This document shows, piece by piece, positions 8,858 to 16,923 of a DNA stretch of 58,024 nt. A model generated the notes under the pieces. The model was not told the origin of the DNA. It did no database searches and saw nothing but the letters and a program-made list of their open reading frames with translations. The stretch is from Acidiferrobacterales bacterium (GTDB lineage Bacteria; Pseudomonadota; Gammaproteobacteria; Arenicellales; Poriferihabitantaceae): positions 1-58,024 of the forward strand of contig JAHQWE010000017.1 in NCBI GenBank assembly GCA_019633985.1, written 5' to 3'. The translations under genes and the position numbers were made by a program. Within the stretch, counting starts at the first letter, position 1; every line of letters begins with the position of its first letter.

Positions 8858-9256
8858 CTATCTGATTTTCGCAACACCGAGTGGAACACTGAACTTTTCG
8901 CACCAGATATATATTTCATTATACGATTCAATATTCAGGTCTGCTGGAATTTTGTATTTTTGTTCTCCGGTGTTGGAATTCAAATGTCCAAGTTGAGATT
9001 GAATATCGTAGTTTCCCGAAGTTCCGAACCCGACTTTCGGATCGGGTGCGCCATCAAGAGAGAAATCAGGTCCTAAGACAACGAAATACTCATTATTTTC
9101 TTTGATCACGCTCACTGTGCCGGTGGTAACGTGATCACTCGCTCCGACGAAAGAACCCTGAAGCTGAGTATCGGCAAAACTCTGAAATGGAAAGAAAAGA
9201 ATGGATGCGAATAGTAGAAATCCAAGAGAAAATTGACGAATGAATGTGTTTGGCAT
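8858..9256 (-). CDS. Secreted DM13-domain protein
   Basis: 132 residues with a signal peptide at 1-28 (cut after SFA). The mature part is a single DM13 domain: a GSFVGASDHVTTGTVSVI strand pair, LGPDFSLDGAPDP near 62-74, the LGHLNSNTGEQKYKIP turn, and a closing IYIWCEKFSVPLGVAKI with the invariant tryptophan-cysteine. DM13 is found in secreted or surface proteins and is proposed to act in redox or electron transfer; the exact role is unknown. It has its own promoter region, which carries an ECF-like motif 50 bases upstream of the ATG and shared with the barrel gene at 10606. It is divergent from the sigma factor, so it probably belongs to that regulon. Confidence 0.75.
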   Translation of the reverse strand: MPNTFIRQFSLGFLLFASILFFPFQSFADTQLQGSFVGASDHVTTGTVSVIKENNEYFVVLGPDFSLDGAPDPKVGFGTSGNYDIQSQLGHLNSNTGEQKYKIPADLNIESYNEIYIWCEKFSVPLGVAKIR

Positions 9257-9305
9257 GACAACCTCATAAAAATTGAAAAAGTCGGCAAATTCCGACTACG
9301 TGTGA

Positions 9306-9335
9306 CTTAGATGCTAGAACCCAAAAAAGGTTACA
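9306..9335 (-). promoter_or_regulatory. Candidate ECF-sigma promoter for the DM13 gene
   Basis: On the minus strand TGTAAC (9335-9330) is followed after 16 bases by CATCTAAG (9313-9306). The -10-like element ends 50 bases before the DM13 ATG. The same pair, TGTAAC and CATCAAAG with 17 bases between, occurs 48 bases before the barrel gene at 10606. Many ECF sigma factors use an AAC-type -35 and a CGTC/CATC-type -10; the match to the sigma gene next door is inferred. Confidence 0.45.
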
Positions 9336-9498
9336 CCCTTTTTAATTATTTTTTCGTGAGGTTGCTTCCCAGTCAGCAATTTCATCAGACTTGCGATTTT
9401 ATCGCTTTCAGTGCGGGCACTTTTTTTGCACTATACAGTCTTAGATGAGGTCGCGACTTTCTCAGTCAATTTGAAAACTTACCCGTCTACTGAAATCT

Positions 9499-10149
9499 GT
9501 GTCATTACCGTCAACAAACTCCCCACAACTACAGTCAGGGTCGACTATCGATTCGCCTCATTCGCAGACTCCGCAACCCGACGAGCTGGTACTACTGGAT
9601 AAGCTGCGACAGGGAGATGGCGCCAGTTTCGAGCTGCTGATAAGAGAGTACGGTGGTTATCTTATGACTATCACACGACGCTATTTACAGAGTGAAGCGG
9701 ATGTGCAGGATAGCGTTCAGGATACGTTTCTTCAGGCTCTGCGTTCAGTGGGCCAGTTTGAAGGGCGATCATCGATCAAAAGCTGGCTCCACCGAATCGC
9801 AGTAAACTCCGCTTTGATGAAAATCCGAGCGCAAGGGCGTCGAATGGAAGAATTGGTAGATGATAGTGCCAGTCTATTTGATGAACGTGGAAAACGCATC
9901 GAATCTGAACCTGAGATTGGTGAGTCCGTTGAAGATCAAGCGATTAACAATGAGACAAGAAAAACTGTTCGAAAGTATATTGAGCAAATGCCTGAACTTT
10001 CACGTAACCTTTTATTGCTCCGTGACATCGAAGGATATAGCACCGAAGAAACCGCGAATTTGCTTAGCATCTCGGTTGCGTCGGTCAAGACAGGCTTACA
10101 CCGAGCGCGTAAATTATTAAAAAAACGAATCGAACAAGATCATAAATGA
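9499..10149 (+). CDS. ECF-family RNA polymerase sigma factor
   Basis: 216 residues. Sigma region 2 spans about 42-107 (FELLIREYGGYLMTITRRYL, DVQDSVQDTFLQAL, SIKSWLHRIAVNSAL) and region 4 about 155-210 (MPELSRNLLLLRDIEGYS, TEETANLLSISVASVKTGLH). The linker between them is long and acidic. Sigma factors of this class recruit polymerase to a small envelope-stress regulon. The first candidate start is GTG at 9499; residues 1-27 are rich in S, P and Q, so a later start is possible. The stop overlaps the next gene, a zinc anti-sigma factor, by ATGA. Probable targets are the DM13 and barrel genes on either side. Confidence 0.9.
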   Translation: MSLPSTNSPQLQSGSTIDSPHSQTPQPDELVLLDKLRQGDGASFELLIREYGGYLMTITRRYLQSEADVQDSVQDTFLQALRSVGQFEGRSSIKSWLHRIAVNSALMKIRAQGRRMEELVDDSASLFDERGKRIESEPEIGESVEDQAINNETRKTVRKYIEQMPELSRNLLLLRDIEGYSTEETANLLSISVASVKTGLHRARKLLKKRIEQDHK

Positions 10150-10421
10150 AGAATAAGAACTCAGCAATCGACCCCACTGAGATGACTTGTCAGGAGATGG
10201 AGTCATTCATTGATGATTATCTGGATAATAAACTATCTGATTTGCAGCGGGACACATTTGATGCGCATATTGATTATTGTCCGGACTGTTTTAACTTTAT
10301 GGTGAACTATCGGAACGCGATTCGCTTGGGTAAGACGGCGTACGCGGATGATTATAAAGATAGCTGTGAAAAAATGCCGGATAACCTGGTTGAGGCGATT
10401 ATGCAGGCTAGCAAGAAGTAA
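10146..10421 (+). CDS. Zinc-binding anti-sigma factor (ZAS type)
   Basis: 91 residues with the zinc anti-sigma signature H41-x3-C45-x2-C48 (HIDYCPDC) plus an upstream cysteine, C15. Such proteins clamp their partner sigma factor and release it on a redox or envelope signal. There is no membrane segment, so this is a soluble version, which fits thiol or metal sensing in the cytoplasm rather than a periplasmic signal. It starts inside the sigma gene stop (ATGA), the usual translational coupling of sigma and anti-sigma, and is followed by a strong terminator. Confidence 0.85.
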   Translation: MKNKNSAIDPTEMTCQEMESFIDDYLDNKLSDLQRDTFDAHIDYCPDCFNFMVNYRNAIRLGKTAYADDYKDSCEKMPDNLVEAIMQASKK

Positions 10422-10448
10422 CGTTCTTTCTCTTCTAGTGGAAAATAG

Positions 10449-10485
10449 AAATCCAGAATGATTCAACCCATTCTGGATTTTTTTT
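10449..10485 (+). terminator. Rho-independent terminator of the sigma/anti-sigma operon
   Basis: AAATCCAGAATG (10449-10460) and CATTCTGGATTT (10469-10480) give a perfect 12-bp stem with an 8-base loop, running straight into a T-tract that ends at 10485. It lies 28 bases after the anti-sigma stop. Confidence 0.9.
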
Positions 10486-10527
10486 GCACAGTGATATCGA
10501 TCCATATACAAAGCAATTTGAAAATAG

Positions 10528-10558
10528 TGTAACTAAAAGAATATTTCCGGCATCAAAG
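10528..10558 (+). promoter_or_regulatory. Candidate ECF-sigma promoter for the barrel gene
   Basis: TGTAAC (10528-10533), 17 bases, then CATCAAAG (10551-10558), ending 48 bases before the ATG at 10606. It matches the element upstream of the DM13 gene in sequence and in distance to the start codon. The assignment to the adjacent ECF sigma is inferred. Confidence 0.45.
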
Positions 10559-10605
10559 AAGTAACACAAATATTTGTGCTGAACCTTTAATTCAGGAAAT
10601 ACATC

Positions 10606-11133
10606 ATGAAAGCAAATCAGTTTAAACAAGTCGTTATTAGCCTCGCCGCGATTTCAGCGGTTGCCATCACTGTTCCCACTATCGCCGAAGGCTTTTACAT
10701 TGGTGCGGGAGTCTCACAAGCGTTTATCGATGAGAGAGGCTTTGATGAAGATGATACTGGCAGCAAACTATTCGGGGGATATCAGTTGAATGACTATCTT
10801 GCTATCGAGGGCGCTTACTATGACTTTGGTGACATCAACGATGGGAGCAGTAGCACTGAAATCGATGGGTTGAGTGCGGCTATTGTCGGGAAACTGCCTG
10901 TTTCCAATCACATTGCTTTGTTCGGAAAAGTTGGTGGCCACGAGTGGGATGCCGATGTCACCGGAGCGGCATCTGGCCAGATATCCAGCGATAGTGATTC
11001 AGATGCTTTTTATGGGTTGGGTGTCGAATACAACATCAGTCAGAGCATTTCCCTCCGTGCGGAAGTCGAGAGATATGAAGTCGAAGATCTTGATGTGGAT
11101 GTTGCAACTGTTGGTCTTTCCTTCAATTTTTAA
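10606..11133 (+). CDS. Outer-membrane beta-barrel protein (OmpA/OmpX-like)
   Basis: 175 residues: a signal peptide at about 1-27 (cut after TIA), then alternating amphipathic strands (FYIGAGVSQAF, SKLFGGYQLNDYLAIEGAYYDFG, HIALFGKVGGHEWD, AFYGLGVEYNIS, ISLRAEVERYEV) ending in the terminal phenylalanine typical of barrels (VGLSFNF). It reads as an eight-strand porin-family barrel without a peptidoglycan-binding domain. Acidic loops (about 35-45 and 130-136) suggest surface exposure. It follows the sigma operon and has its own ECF-like promoter, so it is a likely member of an envelope-stress regulon. Confidence 0.8.
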   Translation: MKANQFKQVVISLAAISAVAITVPTIAEGFYIGAGVSQAFIDERGFDEDDTGSKLFGGYQLNDYLAIEGAYYDFGDINDGSSSTEIDGLSAAIVGKLPVSNHIALFGKVGGHEWDADVTGAASGQISSDSDSDAFYGLGVEYNISQSISLRAEVERYEVEDLDVDVATVGLSFNF

Positions 11134-11264
11134 TGTTCTCGAATGTGGAGCCGGTTTCAAAGCTTTGCATAGAGTGAGTTGGAATCGGTGTCCCATTAAA
11201 ATAAAACGGACGAGTAATATCAATTCGTTTCATTACCTATATTCCGAAATTAGGTGTATCCTTT

Positions 11265-11304
11265 GAAGAAGCCGCATTGCAAGCTGAACGCCTGCGGCTT
11301 CTTC
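11265..11304 (+). terminator. Hairpin, probable terminator before the glycosyltransferase
   Basis: GAAGAAGCCGCA (11265-11276) pairs perfectly with TGCGGCTTCTTC (11293-11304), with a 16-base loop. The sequence after it (TCTGCCCTATTTTTCG) has a delayed T-run. It lies 131 bases after the barrel gene and 31 bases before the GT2 start, so it could end the first transcript or act in the leader of the second. Confidence 0.5.
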
Positions 11305-11335
11305 TCTGCCCTATTTTTCGCCTAATTTTCTTCTA

Positions 11336-12814
11336 GTGCCGGATCTGATACATCATACATTGGTCGTTATTTGCACCTTTTTTGTATTCTTAGGTGTAGT
11401 CCCCGTACTGGCAGGTTTGTATCAGTATCTCTTGTTACCGTTTTCTGCATTTGCAACGCATCTGGAAGATACCAAAGATTATTTACCTCGGGTTTCAATT
11501 TTGATTCCCGCGTGGAATGAAGACGCTGTCATTGGAACCACCATAGATCGCTTGATCCGCTTGGACTATCCCCCGGAAAGCTTACGAGTTTACGTGATCG
11601 ATGACGCTTCGTCGGATTCGACGCCAGAGATCGTTATCGAAAAAAGCAAGGAGTATCCCGGGCAGGTTTATCACATACGGCGTGTATCCGGCGGAGAAGG
11701 AAAGGCGCATACCTTGAACTACGGCCTAGACGTTCTCTGGAAGAGCAGCTGGAGCGAGGCCGTACTTATCATGGATGCAGATGTGCTTTATCGCGATGAT
11801 GCATTACGAAAGATGGCCCGTCATCTGTCCGACCCCACCGTGGGGGCGGTAACCGCGTACATTAAAGAGGGTAGCCGGTCTCCAAACTATGTGCAGCGTT
11901 ATGTCACGTTTGAGTACATCACTGCCACCGGCGCGGCCCGCCGTGCGCAAAATGTGTTGGGGTTTCTAATCTGTCTTTCCGGTGGGGCTCAGTTACATAC
12001 CAGGGCGAACCTGCAGGAAATTGGAGGTAAAATATTTAGTGACACCCTGGCCGAAGATACTTTCACCACTTTCCTCTCTCAACTAGCCGGCAGGAGAGTT
12101 CTGTTCGAACCGAATGCTATCGTGATGGCCGAGGAGCCGGATAGCCTACTAGGTCTTTGGAAACAGCGTTTGCGTTGGAGTCGTGGAAATGTGCAGATAT
12201 CCGGAGTATTCGCAAAGCTCTGGTTAAACCGAGACGAGCATCAGGGCCTTGGATCATTTTCCATGTTTCTGATGTGGTTTTCAATATTTTTGATGCCAGT
12301 ATTTCAGATCACAGCATCCGCGGGTCTAATCGCACTTTATTTTCTTAATGAACCCTGGTCATGGGCCGCGTTTGAAGGGCTCTGGATCATTGCAGGTGTA
12401 GTCTATCTGGTGGTGACGATGTGCTCCTTCGTGGTTGACAAGGAATCTGCTGACAAGTGTTATATGGAGGGAATACTGTTCCCTGGGTTAGTTTCACTGG
12501 GTGTTATTTCATACTCTCTTTGGCCACCTTTGGTTGAAGTGCCGGCTAATTATCTGGGCGTTGAACTTAGTGGATTGCCGCAAACCATTTTTACTCTTTT
12601 TCTTTATTCCTGGCTTTCGCTCTCCATGCTGGTATCTTTCATGGCAATTAAATTTGAGCAATCGAGATACTTTAGCTGGCTTGGCCCGGTTTTTTTGCAT
12701 ATCGGAGGCTACGGGGCATTCCTTTGTGCAGTGACCTTTGGCGCTTATGTTAAGGAAGCACAAGGAGCTGAAATGAAGTGGGATAAAACTGTAAAAACAG
12801 GTAAGGTGAATTAA
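11336..12814 (+). CDS. Processive family 2 glycosyltransferase (PNAG/cellulose synthase-like)
   Basis: 492-residue inner-membrane synthase. A membrane helix (about 8-32) is followed by a GT-A domain with IPAWNED at 57-63, DD at 89-90, GGEGKAHTLNYG at 119-130, the DAD metal/sugar motif at 147-149, ED at 240-241 and QRLRW at 277-281 (the QxxRW motif of polymer-making enzymes), then four or five helices (about 300-465). PgaC-type enzymes with this plan make and extrude poly-N-acetylglucosamine; cellulose and hyaluronan synthases are related. The sugar is not certain, but GlmS in the nearby cluster would favour an amino sugar. The start is GTG with no clear ribosome binding site. Small genes, one a single-helix protein, follow. 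Confidence 0.8.
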   Translation: MPDLIHHTLVVICTFFVFLGVVPVLAGLYQYLLLPFSAFATHLEDTKDYLPRVSILIPAWNEDAVIGTTIDRLIRLDYPPESLRVYVIDDASSDSTPEIVIEKSKEYPGQVYHIRRVSGGEGKAHTLNYGLDVLWKSSWSEAVLIMDADVLYRDDALRKMARHLSDPTVGAVTAYIKEGSRSPNYVQRYVTFEYITATGAARRAQNVLGFLICLSGGAQLHTRANLQEIGGKIFSDTLAEDTFTTFLSQLAGRRVLFEPNAIVMAEEPDSLLGLWKQRLRWSRGNVQISGVFAKLWLNRDEHQGLGSFSMFLMWFSIFLMPVFQITASAGLIALYFLNEPWSWAAFEGLWIIAGVVYLVVTMCSFVVDKESADKCYMEGILFPGLVSLGVISYSLWPPLVEVPANYLGVELSGLPQTIFTLFLYSWLSLSMLVSFMAIKFEQSRYFSWLGPVFLHIGGYGAFLCAVTFGAYVKEAQGAEMKWDKTVKTGKVN

Positions 12815-12982
12815 CATACCAGTACCAGATATCAGGTAACGTACCGCGTTTGTAAGCTGATATAATTGCGCCAATAATCAAACCGTCCTGCGGCAACATC
12901 TCAGTAGTCGCTTACCCTCATCATTAGCACCAGTACTTCAAAAACATGCGTTGAGTCATTCAGAAGCAATCTGAGAAAAGAG

Positions 12983-13069
12983 TTGAAAAAAACTCGATGG
13001 CTTCGGCGCATTTCGATCTTACTGTTCGTGGTGCTAGTCACGTTGGTTTTGGCAGTGAAGTTGAGGTAG
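12983..13069 (+). CDS. Possible small single-helix membrane protein (28 aa)
   Basis: A TTG-started frame encodes 28 residues: a basic head (KKTRWLRR), a hydrophobic helix (ISILLFVVLVTLVLAV) and a basic tail (KLR). It ends 6 bases before the next ATG, and its last codons hold the ribosome binding site (GAGG) of that gene, as expected for a coupled small gene. The frame stays open upstream to 12908 without an ATG. Clear membrane-protein pattern but no known family; it could be a subunit of the synthase upstream. Not certain to be translated. Confidence 0.4.
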   Translation: MKKTRWLRRISILLFVVLVTLVLAVKLR

Positions 13070-13075
13070 TAAAGA

Positions 13076-13513
13076 ATGGTTGAGAAGCCGAATACCCAGT
13101 TTTTGAAAATCGTTGTCGATGAAGATCAACGACAGGCTCGACACGATCTCGCCAACTGGTTGTTGGCCGATGCGCCAGACCCCTGTCCTGATAACGCTGG
13201 GCTGATTCTTTCTCTGACTGGTTGCCCCGATGGGTTGTCTGAAAAGGGAGTTCGAGAACTCATTGAGGATTTGGTCTCAGATGGTAGTTTTGATCGAATC
13301 CAGATTGGATCGCAGCAGCATCTGACTCGACGGGTGCGCCCGGTCGTTAGTGCCGACCAAGATAAGGAACGGTTTCAACTGGAAATCGCAATCGATCTGG
13401 AAAATGAAAAGCAGCTTCTTTATCGCATTGTGATTGTGTTGGAATTAGTCGTAATTGGGTTGATATTGCGACAGTGGATACTGGATCCAGGTTTTTCTCT
13501 CTCGTTTAGTTAG
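13076..13513 (+). CDS. Hypothetical protein with C-terminal membrane helix
   Basis: 145 residues, not recognised. The first 110 residues are soluble and acidic, with TGCPDGLSEKGVRELIEDLV at 48-67 suggesting a helical domain; a hydrophobic stretch (LLYRIVIVLELVVIGLIL, about 114-131) would anchor it in the inner membrane by its tail. It has an ATG at 13076 with GAGG nearby and is followed 20 bases later by another unknown gene in the same direction. Position after the GT2 synthase suggests an accessory membrane protein, but no homology is claimed. Confidence 0.65.
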   Translation: MVEKPNTQFLKIVVDEDQRQARHDLANWLLADAPDPCPDNAGLILSLTGCPDGLSEKGVRELIEDLVSDGSFDRIQIGSQQHLTRRVRPVVSADQDKERFQLEIAIDLENEKQLLYRIVIVLELVVIGLILRQWILDPGFSLSFS

Positions 13514-13533
13514 TTCGTTGTAAGAGGCTCAAT

Positions 13534-13899
13534 ATGGAAATGTCACCTGAGTACGCGTTGGAAACGGTGAAAGTGATGGCGAACCGAGGGTATACCCTCG
13601 AAGTCCAAGAAAAAGAGCGGGTCGATGGCGACATCGTGCGTTTTAAAGGCGTTTACTACCATCTTGGTGCGGATCAGCAAAAGTTGGTTCTCGAGGTGCT
13701 TCATTATCCAAGCCAGGAGGTGCGCTTCTTTTTTGAGATCGTAGAGTTTTATGGCCTGTCTTCTTTCAGTTTTGAGCTGGATTCCTGGAAGCATCGTGAT
13801 GAATACGTGGAATTTCGTTACTACACCAATCCAGAAACAGGTGGGGCACTTACCTTTAAACTGAAATTCCCTGATTCAGCCAAAGATGAAGGAGCGTGA
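13534..13899 (+). CDS. Hypothetical cytoplasmic protein (121 aa)
   Basis: 121 residues, no signal peptide or membrane helix. The pattern is mainly beta strands rich in aromatic residues (VRFKGVYYHLG, VRFFFEIVEFYGLSSFSFEL, YVEFRYYTNPETGGALTFKLKFP), which looks like a small sandwich or barrel fold. A ribosome binding site (AGAGG) lies 7 bases before the ATG. It is the third small gene after the glycosyltransferase and ends 40 bases from the convergent response regulator. Function unknown. Confidence 0.65.
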   Translation: MEMSPEYALETVKVMANRGYTLEVQEKERVDGDIVRFKGVYYHLGADQQKLVLEVLHYPSQEVRFFFEIVEFYGLSSFSFELDSWKHRDEYVEFRYYTNPETGGALTFKLKFPDSAKDEGA

Positions 13900-13939
13900 C
13901 AGGTTTTTCTTATTCAGTTCGCAGGCTAAATGGAACGAA

Positions 13940-14569
13940 TTAACTTTCAGAGATAATTCCTTGCTCTATCGCAGCAATAACTGCCTCCGTCCGATTCTTC
14001 ACTTCTAATTTCTTGAACAGTGAACGTAAATGTAGTTTTACGGTGGTCTCTTCGACACCGAGATTCTTAGCGATCACCTTGTTCGACAGACCTTTAACAA
14101 GTTCATTCAGTACATCCAGCTCCCTTGCGGAGAGATTGGAGGCTTGCGCTGGCGCTGGTTTCGAATCCGAGCTTTCTTCGAGTACCAGGTCTGGAATATA
14201 TCTTGCTCCTGAGACTACCAGGTGAAGAACGGAGAGTAGTGTTTTCCCATTCATTGTTTTCGGGATGAATCCGCGCGCGCCCATTTCAAAACCCCGTTCT
14301 ACATCCCCTTGACTAATGTGACCTGACATCAGTACAACTGGAATCTTGGGGTATTTGTCACGTATCGTACGCACCGAAGTCATATTTGCCATTCCGGGCA
14401 TAATTACGTCGAGCAGCAAGACATCAACATCGGACTGTTGATCGATCAATTCGCGAGCGCCATCAAAATCGCTTGCGCCGAAAACTTCTGAGTTGGGATC
14501 ATCTCTTTCAATCAGGGTGATGAGGGCGTCCCTGACCAAATCGTGATCATCAGCAATAACTATTTTCAA
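13940..14569 (-). CDS. NarL/LuxR-type response regulator
   Basis: 209 residues. Receiver domain at 1-120 with D7/D8, phospho-acceptor D54 (LLLDVIMPGM), S82 and K104 (FIPKT); LuxR helix-turn-helix at about 147-205 (LSARELDVLNELVKGLSNKV, then VEETTVKLHLRSLFKKL). It should bind DNA as a dimer when phosphorylated. It is the last gene of the leftward H-NOX/kinase group, 90 bases after the kinase, so it is the natural DNA-binding output of that sensor. The three TCACCTGA boxes upstream of the whole group are candidate targets. The domain order is standard and nothing is missing. Confidence 0.9.
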   Translation of the reverse strand: MKIVIADDHDLVRDALITLIERDDPNSEVFGASDFDGARELIDQQSDVDVLLLDVIMPGMANMTSVRTIRDKYPKIPVVLMSGHISQGDVERGFEMGARGFIPKTMNGKTLLSVLHLVVSGARYIPDLVLEESSDSKPAPAQASNLSARELDVLNELVKGLSNKVIAKNLGVEETTVKLHLRSLFKKLEVKNRTEAVIAAIEQGIISES

Positions 14570-14659
14570 CAGCTTCGTATAAGGGCTTCAGACGGACAAA
14601 TACTAACATGCATTTTTCCCTGCTCTGAAACACAAATACCCCAGTCAATGGAGCGGATA

Positions 14660-16330
14660 TCACAAGTATGGCTGGATTTTTTCTAGCATGAACTGCTTGT
14701 CAATAGGCTTGGGTATTACATCAATCTTTAACGCTCTGATCACCATCTCGCTTTCGGTGTCTATTTTTCCTGAACAGATGATAAATGGTAGGTTAATCTC
14801 ACGATTTCGGATCTCCAAATAAAGGTCTGTGCCTTTTAAGTCAGGCATGATCTGATCGCTGATAATCAATTTCCAGCGACTGGGGTTTTCTGAAATGTGG
14901 TCAACAGCTTGTTTTGAAGAGGACAGGTATTCCACTGATATTCCCGATCTTTCCAACATTGTTTTAGCCATATCACCGACGCTGGTATCATCATCTATGA
15001 GCAACACGTCGAGCACATGGGTTGTAGTAGCTTTACTATCTAACACCGCTTGGTTGGAGGCGAACTGGGGTTTGTTCAGCAATGGAAATACCACAGTCAC
15101 TGCTGTGCCAGAGCCCTTTTTCGAACTGACTTTTATTCCACCTTCGTATTCGGTCACCACCTCCGCCACACTCGACATGCCAACGCCGCCGTGTATTGCA
15201 TTTTCCCTGGTAGTGAAATACATCTCAAATATGCGATCACATTCAGTTTGCGTCATACCGCAGCCGGTGTCGATCACATTGACTACCACGCAATTTCCAG
15301 AATAGTTCAGGTTTCCCAAGACGGCAATTGCATAGTTTATCTCAGGATCGATTTCCGATCCTGCAGGATGATATTGGTTGAGATCAAGTCCTTCAAATAC
15401 CTCAACGGTAACCTTAATCGATCCGGAATCTTCCTTGATCGCCCGAGCTGAGTTGGTCAGTAAGTTGGTGAATAACTGACCTAATCGACTTTCGTTTCCT
15501 TCGATCCAAGTTGGTTTTTCCGGTGCGTCAACATCCACATCAATCCTGGTTTCCAGCGTGGGTAGCAGCATTTCGACACAGTCATCAATCACCGGTATCA
15601 GCGAGACCTGATGCACGGAAGCCTGCTGCTGATTTCCATACTCCAGGATTTGCTTGATTAAATCTTGGGCTCTGGAAGTGGCTGAAATAATTCGGTGCAC
15701 CATGTCATGCAGTGCTGGATCCTCTGGTAAGTCTTCCTGGAGAAAACCGGCGAATCCCTGAATCGCAGCAATAATATTATTGAAGTCATGTGCAATCATT
15801 CCAGACATTCTTCCAATTGCTTCCATACGCTGGGAACGCATCAAATCTATTAGGAGATCTCTCTTCTCGACTTCCGACTTCTTTAACGCCGTAATATCGC
15901 GATGGGTTGAGGCAAGATGACCTTCAGGGGTGGAGGCTATACTGACGGAGACAATGGTTTCATCAGCATACTCGATTTCAAAATAGGCTTCAGGCTTTGA
16001 TCCTGACTTCACAGTAATGTAATCAGGATGAGAAACCAGCTCTTGAAAACCCTCTACAATCGATTTTCCAGTTTCGAATATGTGCTGTCTGTTGGAGTAA
16101 ATTTTTCGAATTTGTTCATTAGCGACAATGATTTCATCATTCGCATTCAACAGAAGAAAGCCATCAGCCATGCTGGACATGGCACTTTGAAGCATATCCT
16201 GGCTATCTTTTGTTTCCAGCAGCGATTGATAGAGTTCCTCAGAGATTCTTTCTAATAATCGCTCTGCTTCGACACGCGCCGCGCGTTCTCTTTCGAACTT
16301 TCTTCGGTATTTGTCGGGGCGGTCAATCAT
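14660..16330 (-). CDS. PAS hybrid histidine kinase, partner of H-NOX
   Basis: 556 residues, soluble. Order: coiled coil (about 8-48), PAS (about 48-150), HisKA with H181 (IAHDFNNIIAAIQGF), HATPase with N-box N289/N293, DTGCGM at 354-359 and GGVGMS at 381-386, then a C-terminal receiver with D446-448, phospho-acceptor D492 (IISDQIMPD), S520 and K541. No membrane segment, so the signal comes from inside. The gene overlaps the end of the H-NOX gene by 8 bases. Known H-NOX proteins inhibit such a kinase when they bind nitric oxide. The attached receiver may pass phosphate on, via a histidine phosphotransferase not seen here, or may restrain the kinase. Confidence 0.9.
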   Translation of the reverse strand: MIDRPDKYRRKFERERAARVEAERLLERISEELYQSLLETKDSQDMLQSAMSSMADGFLLLNANDEIIVANEQIRKIYSNRQHIFETGKSIVEGFQELVSHPDYITVKSGSKPEAYFEIEYADETIVSVSIASTPEGHLASTHRDITALKKSEVEKRDLLIDLMRSQRMEAIGRMSGMIAHDFNNIIAAIQGFAGFLQEDLPEDPALHDMVHRIISATSRAQDLIKQILEYGNQQQASVHQVSLIPVIDDCVEMLLPTLETRIDVDVDAPEKPTWIEGNESRLGQLFTNLLTNSARAIKEDSGSIKVTVEVFEGLDLNQYHPAGSEIDPEINYAIAVLGNLNYSGNCVVVNVIDTGCGMTQTECDRIFEMYFTTRENAIHGGVGMSSVAEVVTEYEGGIKVSSKKGSGTAVTVVFPLLNKPQFASNQAVLDSKATTTHVLDVLLIDDDTSVGDMAKTMLERSGISVEYLSSSKQAVDHISENPSRWKLIISDQIMPDLKGTDLYLEIRNREINLPFIICSGKIDTESEMVIRALKIDVIPKPIDKQFMLEKIQPYL

Positions 16331-16871
16331 CTCGAATTAAATAAAACTCTGCGTGGGTGCCTGCACCATTGGAGAGGTCACGCATTTCGATCGCTACATT
16401 GTCATTGTAGTACTTTACACAGCCGTCCAGGAGACCATAGGCAACATACATAAACGGTCGACTTGACTCGTATACTAAATGCAATTTCTTCCCTTCATCT
16501 AGAAACGTCGCATTCATATTAGGTAACTCTGCGTCTGGATAGAGTTTCAGTACATTCTGGTGGATAGTCTGATCAACGTTGTAGATGCAGTCAAACGCAT
16601 CTACAAAATCCACTACCAAATGTTTGTAGTTTTTGGTTAGGTGGGAAAATGTATGGCCGCCAAAATCCTTGAGTAACTGGTTCTTATCCAGATCGTGTTT
16701 CCCGAGGATGTACTGAAGCATTGCAACGAGCTCTTCGACAGGATAGGTACCAACATTGGTATAAGCGCCATTTGTTTCTAGATTGGAAGCGTCAATCATC
16801 TCGTCCAGGAAGTCTTCACCAAGTTGTAGTTCTACGAAATCCAAAAAACTCGAAAAAATAATACCCTTCAT
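16323..16871 (-). CDS. H-NOX haem nitric oxide sensor
   Basis: 182-residue stand-alone haem NO-binding (HNOB) protein. The key residues are all there: proximal histidine H104 (TIHQNVLKLYPDAELP, with Y111-P112) and the Y-x-S-x-R haem propionate clamp Y134-S136-R138 (YESSR). Length fits the bacterial family of about 180 residues. Such proteins bind NO tightly and change the activity of a partner kinase or cyclase. It is the first gene of the leftward group and overlaps the hybrid kinase, the usual H-NOX/HnoK arrangement linked to biofilm or motility control. Distal-pocket residues that decide oxygen binding cannot be judged without a structure. Confidence 0.93.
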   Translation of the reverse strand: MKGIIFSSFLDFVELQLGEDFLDEMIDASNLETNGAYTNVGTYPVEELVAMLQYILGKHDLDKNQLLKDFGGHTFSHLTKNYKHLVVDFVDAFDCIYNVDQTIHQNVLKLYPDAELPNMNATFLDEGKKLHLVYESSRPFMYVAYGLLDGCVKYYNDNVAIEMRDLSNGAGTHAEFYLIRDD

Positions 16872-16923
16872 CGAAAAAAAGTCTGTGAGTGAACGACAAT
16901 CCTACCAGCGAGTCCTTCCCATT

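Noticed and set aside
9411-9602. 63-residue plus-strand frame overlapping the sigma gene start
   Set aside because: It overlaps the sigma gene in another frame and shows no domain.
12509-12874. 121-residue minus-strand frame opposite the GT2 membrane helices
   Set aside because: Antisense to conserved transmembrane segments; no supporting features.
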